Source: JAOAPY01 sp038237475
GTDB lineage: Bacteria > Acidobacteriota > Blastocatellia > Pyrinomonadales > Pyrinomonadaceae
Length of the DNA stretch: 64,000 nucleotides
NCBI GenBank assembly: GCA_038237475.1
Contig: JBBRYS010000006.1
Coordinates: forward strand, 310,001-374,000
Direction of reading: 5' to 3'
Shown here: piece after piece, positions 34,420-43,700 of the stretch
How the letters are laid out: each line of letters starts with the position of its first letter
How positions within the stretch are numbered: position 1 is the stretch's first letter
Program-made: the position numbers and the translations under genes
Notes under the pieces: model-generated
What the model was told of the DNA's origin: nothing
Database searches by the model: none
What the model saw: the letters and a program-made list of their open reading frames with translations, nothing else

Positions 34420-35433
34420 TTAGAGCCCGCGCAGAATCTCCTTCCATCTTATCCAGGCTTCATTTCGAGCTTTCTGATTGGCTTTATAGTTTGTCAACGC
34501 TTTCTGATAATCAGCAGCGGCTTTTTCGTCAGCTTCTTTGTCACCTTTGGCTTCCGGTGCTTTAGGTTCCGGAGCTTCACCCGCGCGCATGAAACCATGC
34601 CCGGCGCCTTCATAGGTTACCGGCTCGTATTTCTTCTTGAGTTCCTTCATGGCCTCAACGGTCGCAGGCAAAGTCGTATTGATACGAGCGTCGTTACCGG
34701 CGTAGAAGCCATAGACAGGCGCACTGATTTTCGCCAGCGCGTCCTTGTCTACAGGCAACGCCGCCGGTTGGCCGGTAAATGGCGGTGAGCCATAAAAAAC
34801 AAACGCTGCTTTCAGCGAAGGGCGATTAGTAGCAAAGCGAAATGTTTGTGAGCCACCCCAGCAAAAGCCACCGGCCACTACCTTGCCGTTGGCAGCCGGC
34901 AGCTTTGCGACATAGTCGACGACTGCGTTCAAGTCGGCGGTGATTTGATCCGGCGGCAGAGCCTGGATGGCCTTACTGACGGCATTGCTGTCGACCGCGC
35001 GCACTTCATCGGTGCCACCACCCTTTGGTCCCATGCCGGAAAGCAGATCGGGCGCGATCACGATGTAGCCGGCTTCGGCCAGTTGATCGGTCAGGCTTTG
35101 CACCCAATCGCTCATGCCAAATATTTCGTGGATGACGATGATGGCCGTGGCTTTGTCTTTAACTTCGGGGTAGACAACAAAGCTGTTTACTTCGCGGTTC
35201 CCGTACTTGACCTTGACCCATTCCTGATGGCGTGGGGACTTCGCCAGACGCTGTTTGGCCCAATCCTGTCCCTCGCCTGGGTCGGAGGCAGAGGCAGTTG
35301 GATTAGGAGTGCTGTGATTGTGCCCACCCATCTCCTGCCCCGTCGCACAACTGGCCAGCGAGAACAGGGCGATCATTCCGATGACTCCGTTTAGGAACAG
35401 CCAACTGCCGCTGGTTCGTTTTTGATTCAACAT
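34420..35433 (-). CDS. dienelactone hydrolase family lipoprotein
   Basis: 337 residues from the ATG at 35433 (AGGAGG lies three bases upstream; an earlier GTG at 35469 has none). Lipobox SLASC gives a lipidated Cys at about residue 29. The alpha/beta-hydrolase core carries the Cys-Asp-His triad of the family: nucleophile in GGFCWGGSQTF, Asp in YGFYAGNDARI, His in GAGHGFM. The EIFG segment near the start of the domain also fits. A charged Lys/Glu/Ala-rich C-terminal segment is unusual. It likely faces the periplasm. Natural substrate unknown. Confidence 0.85.
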   Translation of the reverse strand: MLNQKRTSGSWLFLNGVIGMIALFSLASCATGQEMGGHNHSTPNPTASASDPGEGQDWAKQRLAKSPRHQEWVKVKYGNREVNSFVVYPEVKDKATAIIVIHEIFGMSDWVQSLTDQLAEAGYIVIAPDLLSGMGPKGGGTDEVRAVDSNAVSKAIQALPPDQITADLNAVVDYVAKLPAANGKVVAGGFCWGGSQTFRFATNRPSLKAAFVFYGSPPFTGQPAALPVDKDALAKISAPVYGFYAGNDARINTTLPATVEAMKELKKKYEPVTYEGAGHGFMRAGEAPEPKAPEAKGDKEADEKAAADYQKALTNYKANQKARNEAWIRWKEILRGL

Positions 35434-35642
35434 AGTCCTCCTGACAGGGAAGTCCGCGTCCTCTCGCACTTGCGGATGGTCTACTCAAATTAATTTGCGA
35501 TCTGATTGCGTGGAGATTATATACGGGCCGCTGCCAGGAAGAAATGCAGCAGGCGCTGGCCTCCTGGTGCGAAGAGGCAGCACTGCCATGACAGCATGCG
35601 AAAAGTGAAATGATCGGATTATCTGCGGTTGAAACCGGGCGC

Positions 35643-36791
35643 CTAGTCTGACACGGATGCCGGCAGCGGCGCCGATCCCATGCGGCGCAACCAACGGAAA
35701 TGTGAAGTGACACCGGACACAAAGGTTTCGTGATCTCCGAATCGCACCCCGAACTCGCGACAGGTTGATTCCACGATCTTTGAGATGGCCGGATAGTTGA
35801 CATGGCACATTCGCGGGAATAGATGGTGCTCAATCTGAAAGTTCAGGCCGCCAAAAAGCCAGGCCGCGACGCGGCTGTTGCGGGAAAAATCCACCGTCGT
35901 TTCAACTTGATGGATGGCCCAGGAGTTAGCGATGCGGCCAGTCTCCGCGTGCGGTAACGGGAACGCTGCCTCTTCGACCATGTGCGCCAGCAGAAAGACG
36001 ACACTCATCGACATTCCCAAAACAAACTCCGTCAGGGCGTAGAACGCCAGCGCGACCCACCATGGGTGGAACATGAGCGGAATTACAAATGCAAAAATAA
36101 CGAAGACCGTTTTGCCAAGAAAGAAAATCGCGAGATTCCATCCCTTCGGCCGGGGAATGTGATGGGCCTTGATGCGGCCGGTGAACAGCTCCAGAAAATC
36201 ATCGTGCAGATGCCACTTGATCGATATCAATCCATAGAATGGCCAGAGATAAAACTGCTGAAAGCGGTGCAGCTTGAATCGCTTTTGATGCGGCGTCACG
36301 CGACCGAGCCCGCCCCAGTCGATGTCGGTGTCGTGATCTGCAATGTTAGCGTAGGTGTGATGCAGCACCGCATGCTTCCAGTGCCATAGATAGGAACTGC
36401 CGCCAATCAGGTCCAGGCTCATCGCCATCAACTGGTTGACCCAGCGATGATCGGAATAAGCCTGATGGCCGCCGTCGTGTTGAATGTTGAAACCGATACC
36501 TGCGGTGGTTAGTCCCAACCAGAGTGCCAGGGGCAAAGCTTGCCACCAGGTTTGCGCGACGAACACCAGCAGTGTGTACGAGGTTATTAAACTCGCCAGC
36601 AGGATCGCTGTCTTCAGATACATCTGGGGACAATCGCGCTGCCGCCGTCCGGTGCTGCGGCAAAACTCGTCCACGCGCCGTCGTAACTCAATTTGAAAGC
36701 GATCGTCTTTCTCGAATTTCAGTCTCGCCCGGAGCTCTTTATCGCGTTCGACCACTCGAGGAGACGCCACCAGAATTTCTGTCTCTACCAT
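35643..36791 (-). CDS. front-end fatty acid desaturase (membrane, acyl-lipid/acyl-CoA type)
   Basis: 382 residues. The three histidine boxes are clear: HDGGH at about residue 109, a second box with HHTYANIADHD, and QIEHH in FQIEHHLFPRMCHVNYP. Four hydrophobic segments separate them. The QxxHH third box marks the front-end (delta-6-like) class, which in eukaryotes is fused to cytochrome b5; no b5 domain is present here, so an external electron donor is needed. Inserting a double bond into membrane lipid acyl chains is the likely role. Regiospecificity is unassigned. AGGACAGG precedes the start. Confidence 0.87.
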   Translation of the reverse strand: MVETEILVASPRVVERDKELRARLKFEKDDRFQIELRRRVDEFCRSTGRRQRDCPQMYLKTAILLASLITSYTLLVFVAQTWWQALPLALWLGLTTAGIGFNIQHDGGHQAYSDHRWVNQLMAMSLDLIGGSSYLWHWKHAVLHHTYANIADHDTDIDWGGLGRVTPHQKRFKLHRFQQFYLWPFYGLISIKWHLHDDFLELFTGRIKAHHIPRPKGWNLAIFFLGKTVFVIFAFVIPLMFHPWWVALAFYALTEFVLGMSMSVVFLLAHMVEEAAFPLPHAETGRIANSWAIHQVETTVDFSRNSRVAAWLFGGLNFQIEHHLFPRMCHVNYPAISKIVESTCREFGVRFGDHETFVSGVTSHFRWLRRMGSAPLPASVSD

Positions 36792-36999
36792 TTAGTTAGC
36801 CTGTCCTTAGAATTACTGCTACTTAATTGTACGGGTGAGGTCAACAATCGGCGCAGAGACTTAGTTGCGCCACCGCGCTCGATCTTAAACTCGATTGAGA
36901 CAGGGGCGGGTAATAGTTATGTAAGAGTTGGTGGGCTTTGCCCAAGCCAATTGTCATGCAACCGTCTGCGGCTTGCCCAAAAAGTCGCTTCCACCGTGT

Positions 37000-37128
37000 G
37001 TCCGCGTTTAGCGGACGATTGAAAACAGCTCGATTTATCGCTGGGATCGGTCGGAAGTGAGGACTGTCAATCGTTTGCGCTCCTATCCCCAAACTGCCGG
37101 GCTACTTTCATTCGTCCGCCTTGTGGAC
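37000..37128. repeat. REP-like paired hairpins
   Basis: Within the 396-bp gap 36792-37187 (otherwise empty) two inverted, degenerate copies of a two-hairpin element occur. On the plus strand, GTCCGCGTTTAGCGGAC at 37000-37016 is followed by AGCTCGATTTATCGCTGGG. On the minus strand, GTCCACAAGGCGGAC (37114-37128) is followed by AGCCCGGCAGTTTGGGG. The same architecture recurs at 43839-44039. Confidence 0.65.
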
Positions 37129-37187
37129 TGATGGTTCTATTTCATTGGGCCAAGCAAGTGCGAAATTTGCGGGAATCACTGCCGGGC

Positions 37188-38900
37188 TCACTTGAGCGCC
37201 TGATCAACTCCGGAGGGATCGTCCAGCAGAATCCACTCGATGATCGAGAGCGGCAAACTCCCGTTCTTGATGAGATCGTCATGAAATTGGCCGAGACGGA
37301 AGTTGGCGCCCTGCTTGTCCCGATATCTGCCCAGCAGCCGCATTATCTGCCATTTACCGGTCATGTAAGTAATTTTTTGGGTTGGGCTTGCGGCCGCGCC
37401 GGCTGCCTCACCTTCCGCGGCTTCGCGATCGAGACCACCGGCTTCCATGAAATACTTCACTGCCTGTTCAAAGGCCCACTTGCCCGTATGCAGATTCACG
37501 TCCACGCCGATGCGCGCCGCGCGATAGCGCGAGAGACGAAGCACCTGGCCCTGGGATGCAGAGTTCACCTGATAGAGACCCGTACGCGACAGCATTTCTT
37601 CGCCGTAGAGCGCCCAGCCTTCGATCAAAATGTTATCTGAATGCTGGCGACGGATTTCATTCGTTAGGTGATTGGCGATTGAGAGTTGTAGAAAGTGACC
37701 GGGAATTCCTTCGTGACCGAGGATGGGCCGCGGGTCTTCGATCGCAGCACGGATATAAAAATTTTTGCTGGCCGGATTGTAAGTGGGAATGAAATAGAAA
37801 CCGTCCGGATCCTTGTCATACACACCGGGCGCATTCATGAAGCCGCCGGGACTGGTTGGTTTGAAGGCTTCGGGCAACTGACGAATTTCAAACCGCCCCA
37901 GGTATGAAGGAAGCGTCACCAGGTGCTTGTCTTTGAGGAAGCCGATCATCTCTGCCTGGCGGCTCTCGTACGCTTTCAGAAAAGCTTCCTGATCTTTCGG
38001 CACATTTGCACTGCGAGCGGGGTTGGGATCAGCCAGCGAAGGGTCAGGCAGCATCGACTCCAGGCCGCGATAGCTTCCCAGTTCTGCCTGGCCCAGCATC
38101 TCGAGCTGCTTGGCATCGAGCGGCAGCAGGTAAACATTTTTCAGAAGATAGTTGTAGTTCTCTTCTCCCATCGGCTTGAAAGGCACCATGCCGGGCAGAC
38201 GCCGCTCCAGCCAGTCGGCGTAACCATGAATTGAAACCAGGGCCGCATCACGGGCCTTGACCAACTCATTCCGTTCGGCCGGATTTAGATCTTTGGCCAG
38301 GGTCATCAGGCTGTCGGTGAAGAGCGTGTCGACGGAGCGCGCTGAGTCAATCGCCAGTTGCGCGTACAGTCGCACCGGCTTGTTCAGGTTGTGTTTGCCC
38401 AGTTCAATCACGAAGGGCATCTGCTTTAAGCGCGCGGTGGCTGCGATTGCCCGGTTGCGTGGCGTGTCGTATTCCTTCTTGAGCAGCGAAAAGATGCCGT
38501 TGCTGCACTCGTTGACATAGACCTGCGGGTCGGTTTCCTCAAAATCAATCACCCGATCGAAGAATGCGACGTTTTCAAGCTGCGCGCGAAACAGCAGCCA
38601 ATCGATGCGATCGTCCTTGCTCCATTTGTCAGTCTGCATGCCCCGCACTTTGTTGAGCACTTCCTTGACGTGCAGGCGCCGGCCGAGGAGTGAAGCGAGC
38701 GAATAGTCCGTCAGCTTGTTGTCCCAGGTGTGCAAGCCCGCGTCGCTGGAGGTGACCGGATAGTTTTGATTGCGCCAGTTGTAATAGTCCTGGGCCAGAC
38801 GTTGGAGATCGGCAGGTGTCTTTGGATCCTGCGCTTGTGACTGGCCGGCTGCAAGGAAAGTTATCAGCAGTGCGGTCAGCAGCAGTGCAAACAGTTTCAT
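37188..38900 (-). CDS. DUF885 family secreted metallopeptidase-like protein
   Basis: 570 residues with a signal peptide (MKLFALLLTALLITFLAAGQSQA). DUF885 proteins carry a HExxxH-type zinc motif; here HEGIPGH lies at about residues 396-402 and QxxxEGWALYGEEM follows about 35 residues later, a typical arrangement. The mature N-terminal half is helical. Expected to be a periplasmic dipeptidase or carboxypeptidase-like enzyme, though few members are characterised. No operon partner: gaps are 105 bp to queG upstream and 396 bp to the desaturase downstream. Confidence 0.85.
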   Translation of the reverse strand: MKLFALLLTALLITFLAAGQSQAQDPKTPADLQRLAQDYYNWRNQNYPVTSSDAGLHTWDNKLTDYSLASLLGRRLHVKEVLNKVRGMQTDKWSKDDRIDWLLFRAQLENVAFFDRVIDFEETDPQVYVNECSNGIFSLLKKEYDTPRNRAIAATARLKQMPFVIELGKHNLNKPVRLYAQLAIDSARSVDTLFTDSLMTLAKDLNPAERNELVKARDAALVSIHGYADWLERRLPGMVPFKPMGEENYNYLLKNVYLLPLDAKQLEMLGQAELGSYRGLESMLPDPSLADPNPARSANVPKDQEAFLKAYESRQAEMIGFLKDKHLVTLPSYLGRFEIRQLPEAFKPTSPGGFMNAPGVYDKDPDGFYFIPTYNPASKNFYIRAAIEDPRPILGHEGIPGHFLQLSIANHLTNEIRRQHSDNILIEGWALYGEEMLSRTGLYQVNSASQGQVLRLSRYRAARIGVDVNLHTGKWAFEQAVKYFMEAGGLDREAAEGEAAGAAASPTQKITYMTGKWQIMRLLGRYRDKQGANFRLGQFHDDLIKNGSLPLSIIEWILLDDPSGVDQALK

Positions 38901-39006
38901 GAAATCAAGCCTCGATGGATGTTAAGGGTCTTATCAGATAATGCCAGAAGTCGACTGTACCCTACTGCAGCCTCCGCCGTCGCCTTCGGAGAGCGGCGCC
39001 CGGGAG

Positions 39007-39975
39007 TCATTCGCTCACGCAATTCTCAACCAGGGCGCGTGCGTTACGCTGCAGACCCGTCAGCTTCGCCCGCTTGATTGCGCTTTTACGAAAGCGTTCG
39101 GCGTAACTCTCAGGGTTCAGGGCCAGCAGCTCAGAGAGCGTTGCGTTCACATTGCCGGAGCGCGGTTCGAAGCGGCCCTCGCTGGTCGGCTGCTCAAATC
39201 TGTTCCAGGGACAGACATCCTGACAAATGTCACAGCCGTAGAGCCAGCCTTCCAGGCGATTTTCAATGCCTTGAGGGAGTTCAGGTGCGCGCAGCTCAAT
39301 CGTCGCGTACGAGATGCAGCGAGTTGAATCCACCAAATAAGGCTCAGTGATGGCAGCCGTTGGACAAGCTTCAATACAAAGCGTGCAGGTGCCGCAATGG
39401 TCTTCGATCCGTTCCGCGTCGTATTCCAGTTCAAGGTTCAACACTAACTCGCCGATGAAGACCCAGGAACCGTATTCAGGCGTGATCACGTTGGTATGTT
39501 TTCCCAACCAGCCGAGACCAGCACGCACGGCCCAGGCTTTGTCCATCATGGGCTGGATGTCGACGCAAACTTTGCCTTCGGCTTCAGGCCATTCTGCGCG
39601 AATCCAACTGAGGATGGCTTTCAACTTTTCGCCCACGACGTCGTGATAATCATCTCCCCAGGCGTACCGAGAGATCTTGCCGGTTTCGGGAAGGGCAGCA
39701 TGGCGATGATCGGTAAAGTAATTGAGAGCGACAACGAGGACTGATTTTGCGGCCGGGAAAAATTCTCGAGGATCCACTCGTCGATCCGGATCTCGTCTCA
39801 TCCAACTCATTTCGCCCTCATAACCGCGCGCCAGCCACTCTTCCAACCGTTCGCGTTCTTCACCCAGAGCTTCGGCCCGCACGATGCCGGCTTTGTCAAA
39901 ACCTGCGTCGAGGGCGCGTTGCTTGATCAATGCGGAGAGCACACGCGGATCTCTGGTGTCCTTATTTAAAGTCAT
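39007..39975 (-). CDS. queG: tRNA epoxyqueuosine(34) reductase QueG
   Basis: 322 residues. The cobalamin-dependent reductase domain includes GYEGEMSWMRRDPDRR, SVLVVALNYF and KAWAVRAGLGWLGKHTN. Two 4Fe-4S clusters are bound by CGTCTLCIEACPTAAI and CDICQDVCPWNRF. These convert epoxyqueuosine to queuosine in tRNAs for Asp, Asn, His and Tyr. Enzymes with an additional C-terminal HEAT-like extension are 370-390 residues; this one has the shorter form. No other queuosine biosynthesis gene is in the window. Confidence 0.93.
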   Translation of the reverse strand: MTLNKDTRDPRVLSALIKQRALDAGFDKAGIVRAEALGEERERLEEWLARGYEGEMSWMRRDPDRRVDPREFFPAAKSVLVVALNYFTDHRHAALPETGKISRYAWGDDYHDVVGEKLKAILSWIRAEWPEAEGKVCVDIQPMMDKAWAVRAGLGWLGKHTNVITPEYGSWVFIGELVLNLELEYDAERIEDHCGTCTLCIEACPTAAITEPYLVDSTRCISYATIELRAPELPQGIENRLEGWLYGCDICQDVCPWNRFEQPTSEGRFEPRSGNVNATLSELLALNPESYAERFRKSAIKRAKLTGLQRNARALVENCVSE

Positions 39976-40115
39976 TAGCGGTGAGGGGATTGTAGCTTAT
40001 CGTCGGAGGGCAGTTACAGGGACGCAGACGTCTTTCGCTCAGACGCACTGACACACGAAAGGGCGTGTCACTTGAGTGGGAAACGAGCTCAGTGCTGACT
40101 CGAATGAATCGCCTG

Positions 40116-40601
40116 CTAGTCGATCTTTTGTATCGTGATCGTAATTAAAGGCGAGTCGCCGGCAGTGCGATTGTAAGAAACCCAATAACCGGCTTTAGCA
40201 TAGCGAATCATTTTATACATCGAGCCGTCAGGCTTGGCGTCGAGTTCGAGTCCGACCACGGTTTTCGGAGTGGGCACATCGGGGCCGGCGGAGCTGAAAT
40301 CCACCGACATGACCGCGACCTTGTGGGCCTTGTCGTAAACGATCTGGGCGGTTTCGCGATCGCTGAAGATATAAAAATCCTGCTCGTCGCCCTTGTCCCT
40401 GGGGTTACCTAATTTCTTGCGGGTCTCTTCGGTTGTCATGCCGATTTGCACGCCACGATACTCGCGGAACACTGGCTGGTCATCTTCTGCCCCACCTCTT
40501 TTTTGCGCCATAGACCGCGAGGGCACCAGACACACCAGAGTAGTTAAGGCAAACAAGAGGGCCAGCGCTTTACCGGTTGAAATACATAAAATACGACTCA
40601 T
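40116..40601 (-). CDS. secreted hypothetical protein, BamE/SmpA-like fold possible
   Basis: 161 residues with an AGGAG ribosome binding site and a signal peptide (ALALLFALTTLVCLVPSRSMAQ). The mature sequence begins with FREYRGVQIGMTTEETRKKLGNPRDKGDEQDFYIF, the helix-turn and GMT.E.....LG.P pattern seen in BamE/SmpA/OmlA-like and related small periplasmic domains. Beta strands follow. It has no lipobox, unlike BamE itself, so it is unlikely to be the canonical BAM subunit. Function unknown. Confidence 0.6.
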   Translation of the reverse strand: MSRILCISTGKALALLFALTTLVCLVPSRSMAQKRGGAEDDQPVFREYRGVQIGMTTEETRKKLGNPRDKGDEQDFYIFSDRETAQIVYDKAHKVAVMSVDFSSAGPDVPTPKTVVGLELDAKPDGSMYKMIRYAKAGYWVSYNRTAGDSPLITITIQKID

Positions 40602-40813
40602 GTGATTTTCTCCTGGCGAGAAATTTGCGGCTTGGGCGCTCGTGCGAGGGCGCAGCGAGCCGGATAAAAACAGGGCGAGAAGTGCACTGCCGGGAGCAGC
40701 CTTAAGATATCTACGCGGCCGGACAATAATCCGAAATCGTCCTCCAAGTCAAATTTTTTTGAGCTTGCTGATCCCTCTGGTTCGCCTGAATACATCAGGT
40801 GTGCCTTAAGGTC

Positions 40814-40842
40814 TTGACTGGACCACGATTTTCGCATAGAAG
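40814..40842 (+). promoter_or_regulatory. putative sigma-70-type promoter for the DUF4440 lipoprotein gene
   Basis: TTGACT at 40814-40819 and TAGAAG at 40837-40842 are separated by 17 bases. The -35 is close to consensus; the -10 is weak. The gene begins at 40886 after AAGGAG. Sequence match only. Confidence 0.35.
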
Positions 40843-40885
40843 CAGGGCAGGCATTCTAAGAAATCTGTTGAAGGAGTCCCAGTTT

Positions 40886-41833
40886 ATGAAAAAAATCTTT
40901 GCGCTCGTCGTTCTCCTGGCTGCAGCCACGGCCTGCAGCACCGAACCACCGGCCACGCCCACGGCAACCAATGCCAATATGGCGCCGGCCACGAAAGCAA
41001 CCGTTGCTCTAACAGAAGCTGATGCGATAGCTAAAGAAAAAGCAACATGGGAAGCGCTGACGAAGAAAGACTATGAAACCTTTGGAAACGATCTGAATTC
41101 AGACTACGTCGAAATCGGCAGCGAAGGCATCTATGATAAGCCGGGAATCCTGGCCTACCTCAAAGAATTGACCCTCACCGAAACGACTTTCTCTGACTGG
41201 AAGTACCTGACCATCGATAAAGATGCGGTGATTGTAACTTATCAGGTGAACATCAAAGGGACATTCAAGGGCGAGGCCATTCCGGCCGGGCCTTATCGCG
41301 CCTCATCTGTCTGGGTGAATCGTGACGGCAAGTGGCAAGCGATCTTCTACCAGGAAACGCTGGCCAAAGCTGCGCCGGCAACACCCCCGGCGGCCGCCAG
41401 CCCAGCCGCGAAGACAACGGCCAGCCCCGCAGCCAAAGCCGCGGACATGGCAGCCGGCCCGGATGCTGAAGCCAACGAGAAGATGGTTTGGGATACCTTC
41501 AAGACCAAAGATTTCGATGGCTTCGCCTCGATGCTGGCGGCTGATTTTGTCGAGATCGAAGCCGACGGATTCTATGACAAGGCTGGCGCCGTCAAGTCCG
41601 TCAGCGGCATGCCTGCAGGAGCCAAGTTTGAACTGAGCGAGTGGAAGACTACGAAGTTTGATAATGACGCTTCATTGGTTACCTATCTGGTCACCACGCC
41701 GGGTCCCAAGCCAATGAAGGAGCGACACAGCACCATCTGGGTCAATCGCGCGGGCAAATGGTCAGCGCTGTTCCACCAGGGTACTCCGGTTGAAGCTGCA
41801 GCACCGGCAAAGGCCGCGAAGCCTGCGATGTAA
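40886..41833 (+). CDS. lipoprotein with two tandem DUF4440/SnoaL-like domains
   Basis: 315 residues from the ATG at 40886, chosen because AAGGAG precedes it and the lipoprotein signal MKKIFALVVLLAAATAC starts there. Two SnoaL-like NTF2-fold domains follow: the first has ATWEALTKKDYETFGNDLN and SVWVNRDGKWQAIFYQE; the second has MVWDTFKTKDFDGFASMLA and TIWVNRAGKWSALFHQG. The matching WVNRxGKWxAxFxQ ending shows they arose by duplication. An Ala/Pro/Thr-rich linker lies between. DUF4440 proteins are ketosteroid-isomerase-like; binding partner and catalysis unknown. Confidence 0.82.
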   Translation: MKKIFALVVLLAAATACSTEPPATPTATNANMAPATKATVALTEADAIAKEKATWEALTKKDYETFGNDLNSDYVEIGSEGIYDKPGILAYLKELTLTETTFSDWKYLTIDKDAVIVTYQVNIKGTFKGEAIPAGPYRASSVWVNRDGKWQAIFYQETLAKAAPATPPAAASPAAKTTASPAAKAADMAAGPDAEANEKMVWDTFKTKDFDGFASMLAADFVEIEADGFYDKAGAVKSVSGMPAGAKFELSEWKTTKFDNDASLVTYLVTTPGPKPMKERHSTIWVNRAGKWSALFHQGTPVEAAAPAKAAKPAM

Positions 41834-41849
41834 ATACGGACAAACTGGT

Positions 41850-42923
41850 TCACTGCCAGATTCCGGGTATGACAGTCGCGCACGAAGGACACTTTCCTTC
41901 GGGCGCGACTTTCATTTGCTTGATGATGTAGCCATACCTCTCAATTAGCAGTTCGTCACAAGCGGGACAATAAGTGTTTTCCCAGCGACCCACGCGTCCC
42001 GGGAGATTACCTGCGTAAACGTATCTGAGACCGGCCGAGCGACCGATCTCGCAAGCTTCAAGCAACTGCTCGGCAGTAGTGTTTGCGTTTTCGGTCATTC
42101 GATAGTCCTGATGAAAAGCCGTCACATGCCAGGGAATATCAGGTGAAACCCCGGCAATGAAATCAGCCGCCCGCTTTAACTCATCAGTGGAATCGTTAAA
42201 TCCGGGAATCACGAGCGTCACAATTTCTTCCCAAAAGCCGCGGTCATGGACCATCTCGATCGTGCTGAGAATATTCTCCAGCACTCCGCCGAGCTGGCGA
42301 TAATTCTTATCGCTCATGGACTTTAGATCGATCTTGTAACAGTCGGTCCAGGGGCGCAGATAATCGAGCACTTGCGGAGTGGCGTTCCCGTTTGAAATGA
42401 AAGCCGTGCGCAATCCCTGAGGACGTGCTTTTTGAAAGACTTCAACGGCCCACTCAGCCGTAATCAGTGGCTCGTTATAGCTGCTGCCCACCATCGCTGC
42501 TCCATAGGCCCTGGCCATCGAAACCAAGCGATCGGCTGTAATTCTGTGTGGAGTCGCGATCGCTGCATCGTCGCGCAATGCTTGTGAGGTCAACCAGTTT
42601 TGACAATAGCCGCAGTGTAAGTCGCATCCCAGCATGCCAAAGGTGAGCGTGTCCGAGCCCGGCAGCACGTGAAAGAAGGGCTTCTTCTCAGTCGGGTCGG
42701 AGGCGAGCGCCGCCACATAGTTCACGGGCACCCGCAGGTGTCCGCCTTCGTTAAAGCGCACCTTGCAGATACCCCGCTTGCCTTCATTGATGAGGCAGCG
42801 ATGCCCACACGCGAAACAGCGCAGCGCTTTATTAGGCAAATGTTCGGTGACTTCCGCCGCACCCTCGCCGGTCATGTCGTCGAGGACTTCTGCCAGAGTC
42901 AGGGCGGTAGTACTTAACGGCAT
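41850..42923 (-). CDS. amrS: AmmeMemoRadiSam system radical SAM enzyme AmrS
   Basis: 357 residues. The radical SAM CxxxCxxC motif is CDLHCGYC, followed by QNW. A rubredoxin-like metal-binding N-terminus (CFACGHRCLINEGKRGIC) and a C-terminal zinc-binding region (YCPACDELLIERYGYIIKQM ... GKCPSC) are both typical of AmrS. The family is thought to act with an AMMECR1 protein and a MEMO-like protein, probably in a modification pathway of unknown outcome. Neither partner is encoded in this window. Convergent with the DUF4440 gene (16-bp gap). Confidence 0.92.
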   Translation of the reverse strand: MPLSTTALTLAEVLDDMTGEGAAEVTEHLPNKALRCFACGHRCLINEGKRGICKVRFNEGGHLRVPVNYVAALASDPTEKKPFFHVLPGSDTLTFGMLGCDLHCGYCQNWLTSQALRDDAAIATPHRITADRLVSMARAYGAAMVGSSYNEPLITAEWAVEVFQKARPQGLRTAFISNGNATPQVLDYLRPWTDCYKIDLKSMSDKNYRQLGGVLENILSTIEMVHDRGFWEEIVTLVIPGFNDSTDELKRAADFIAGVSPDIPWHVTAFHQDYRMTENANTTAEQLLEACEIGRSAGLRYVYAGNLPGRVGRWENTYCPACDELLIERYGYIIKQMKVAPEGKCPSCATVIPGIWQ

Positions 42924-43013
42924 TTAATTTAGTCCTTCACAGTAATGACTAAACTGCGCGGGCTTCAGTTTGCTGATTTTGGGGGAGAGGCAAGGCTGAA
43001 AATCTTTGCTGCT

Positions 43014-43700
43014 TCAACGCGGGGGAATGTCGGATGTCGACGCGAAATGCAGGGTCTTCAGAATTCTCGCAGCTGCATCCTCCGCGGCCACCCGCAGTCG
43101 CTGTTGCACCACGGTGTTGTTTGAGCCAGTGCCGGGTCCCAGCACTACACCGCCCCTTGGATAATTCCCCTGATAGCTTGAGCCCTGCGCCTTTACTTTC
43201 GCAGTGATCGCTTCCCAGACGAAAAACTCTATGAAGACCGCATCGAGGTTGCCGCCGTAAGAACCCATTTGATCTTCGCCACGCAGGTTGAGCCAGATCA
43301 CCAAACCGTCATTGGCATCATGGGCTTGTTGGATCGCATCGCTGCGACTCATTTCTTTATTCGCCAGTTCGACAGTGACTGCGCTGGATTCCTGTAAGCG
43401 CCTGCTGCAGCTTTGCAGAACATCGTCGTAAAGATAGAGAGGGATTCCCGCGAAGACATCACCGCGGTTGGCGCTCACGAGTAGATGGATGCGCCTCTCG
43501 TCTTTCTGTGGGCGCCTCTCTTCCGGCGACGGCTCCGGCGTCGGAACGCTGACTGCCGGTGACCTGGAACCGCGCCGGCCGGATTGTCCAAAAGAGAAAG
43601 CCGTTAAGCTGAACAGAACGATAAGCGCTACGCCGATCATTTGCATGAGAACATGAGCGCGCTTTGATTGCGCGTCAGTTCTAAACCGTAGAAGCGTCAT
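43014..43700 (-). CDS. exported hypothetical protein
   Basis: 228 residues. Signal segment at about 22-40 (GVALIVLFSLTAFSFGQ). A short proline-rich linker (VPTPEPSPEERRPQ) follows, then a domain of about 150 residues starting ERRIHLLVSANRGDVFAGIP. It ends in a VQQRLRVAAEDAAARILKTL helix. GAGG precedes the ATG with a 7-base gap. No family recognised; the N-terminal half of the mature domain is rich in charged residues and the pattern suggests an alpha/beta fold. Confidence 0.6.
   Translation of the reverse strand: MTLLRFRTDAQSKRAHVLMQMIGVALIVLFSLTAFSFGQSGRRGSRSPAVSVPTPEPSPEERRPQKDERRIHLLVSANRGDVFAGIPLYLYDDVLQSCSRRLQESSAVTVELANKEMSRSDAIQQAHDANDGLVIWLNLRGEDQMGSYGGNLDAVFIEFFVWEAITAKVKAQGSSYQGNYPRGGVVLGPGTGSNNTVVQQRLRVAAEDAAARILKTLHFASTSDIPPR

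Noticed and set aside
40020..40075. Possible terminator downstream of the BamE-like gene (TGACAC...GTGTCA)
   Set aside because: The stem is short and there is no T-run on either strand.
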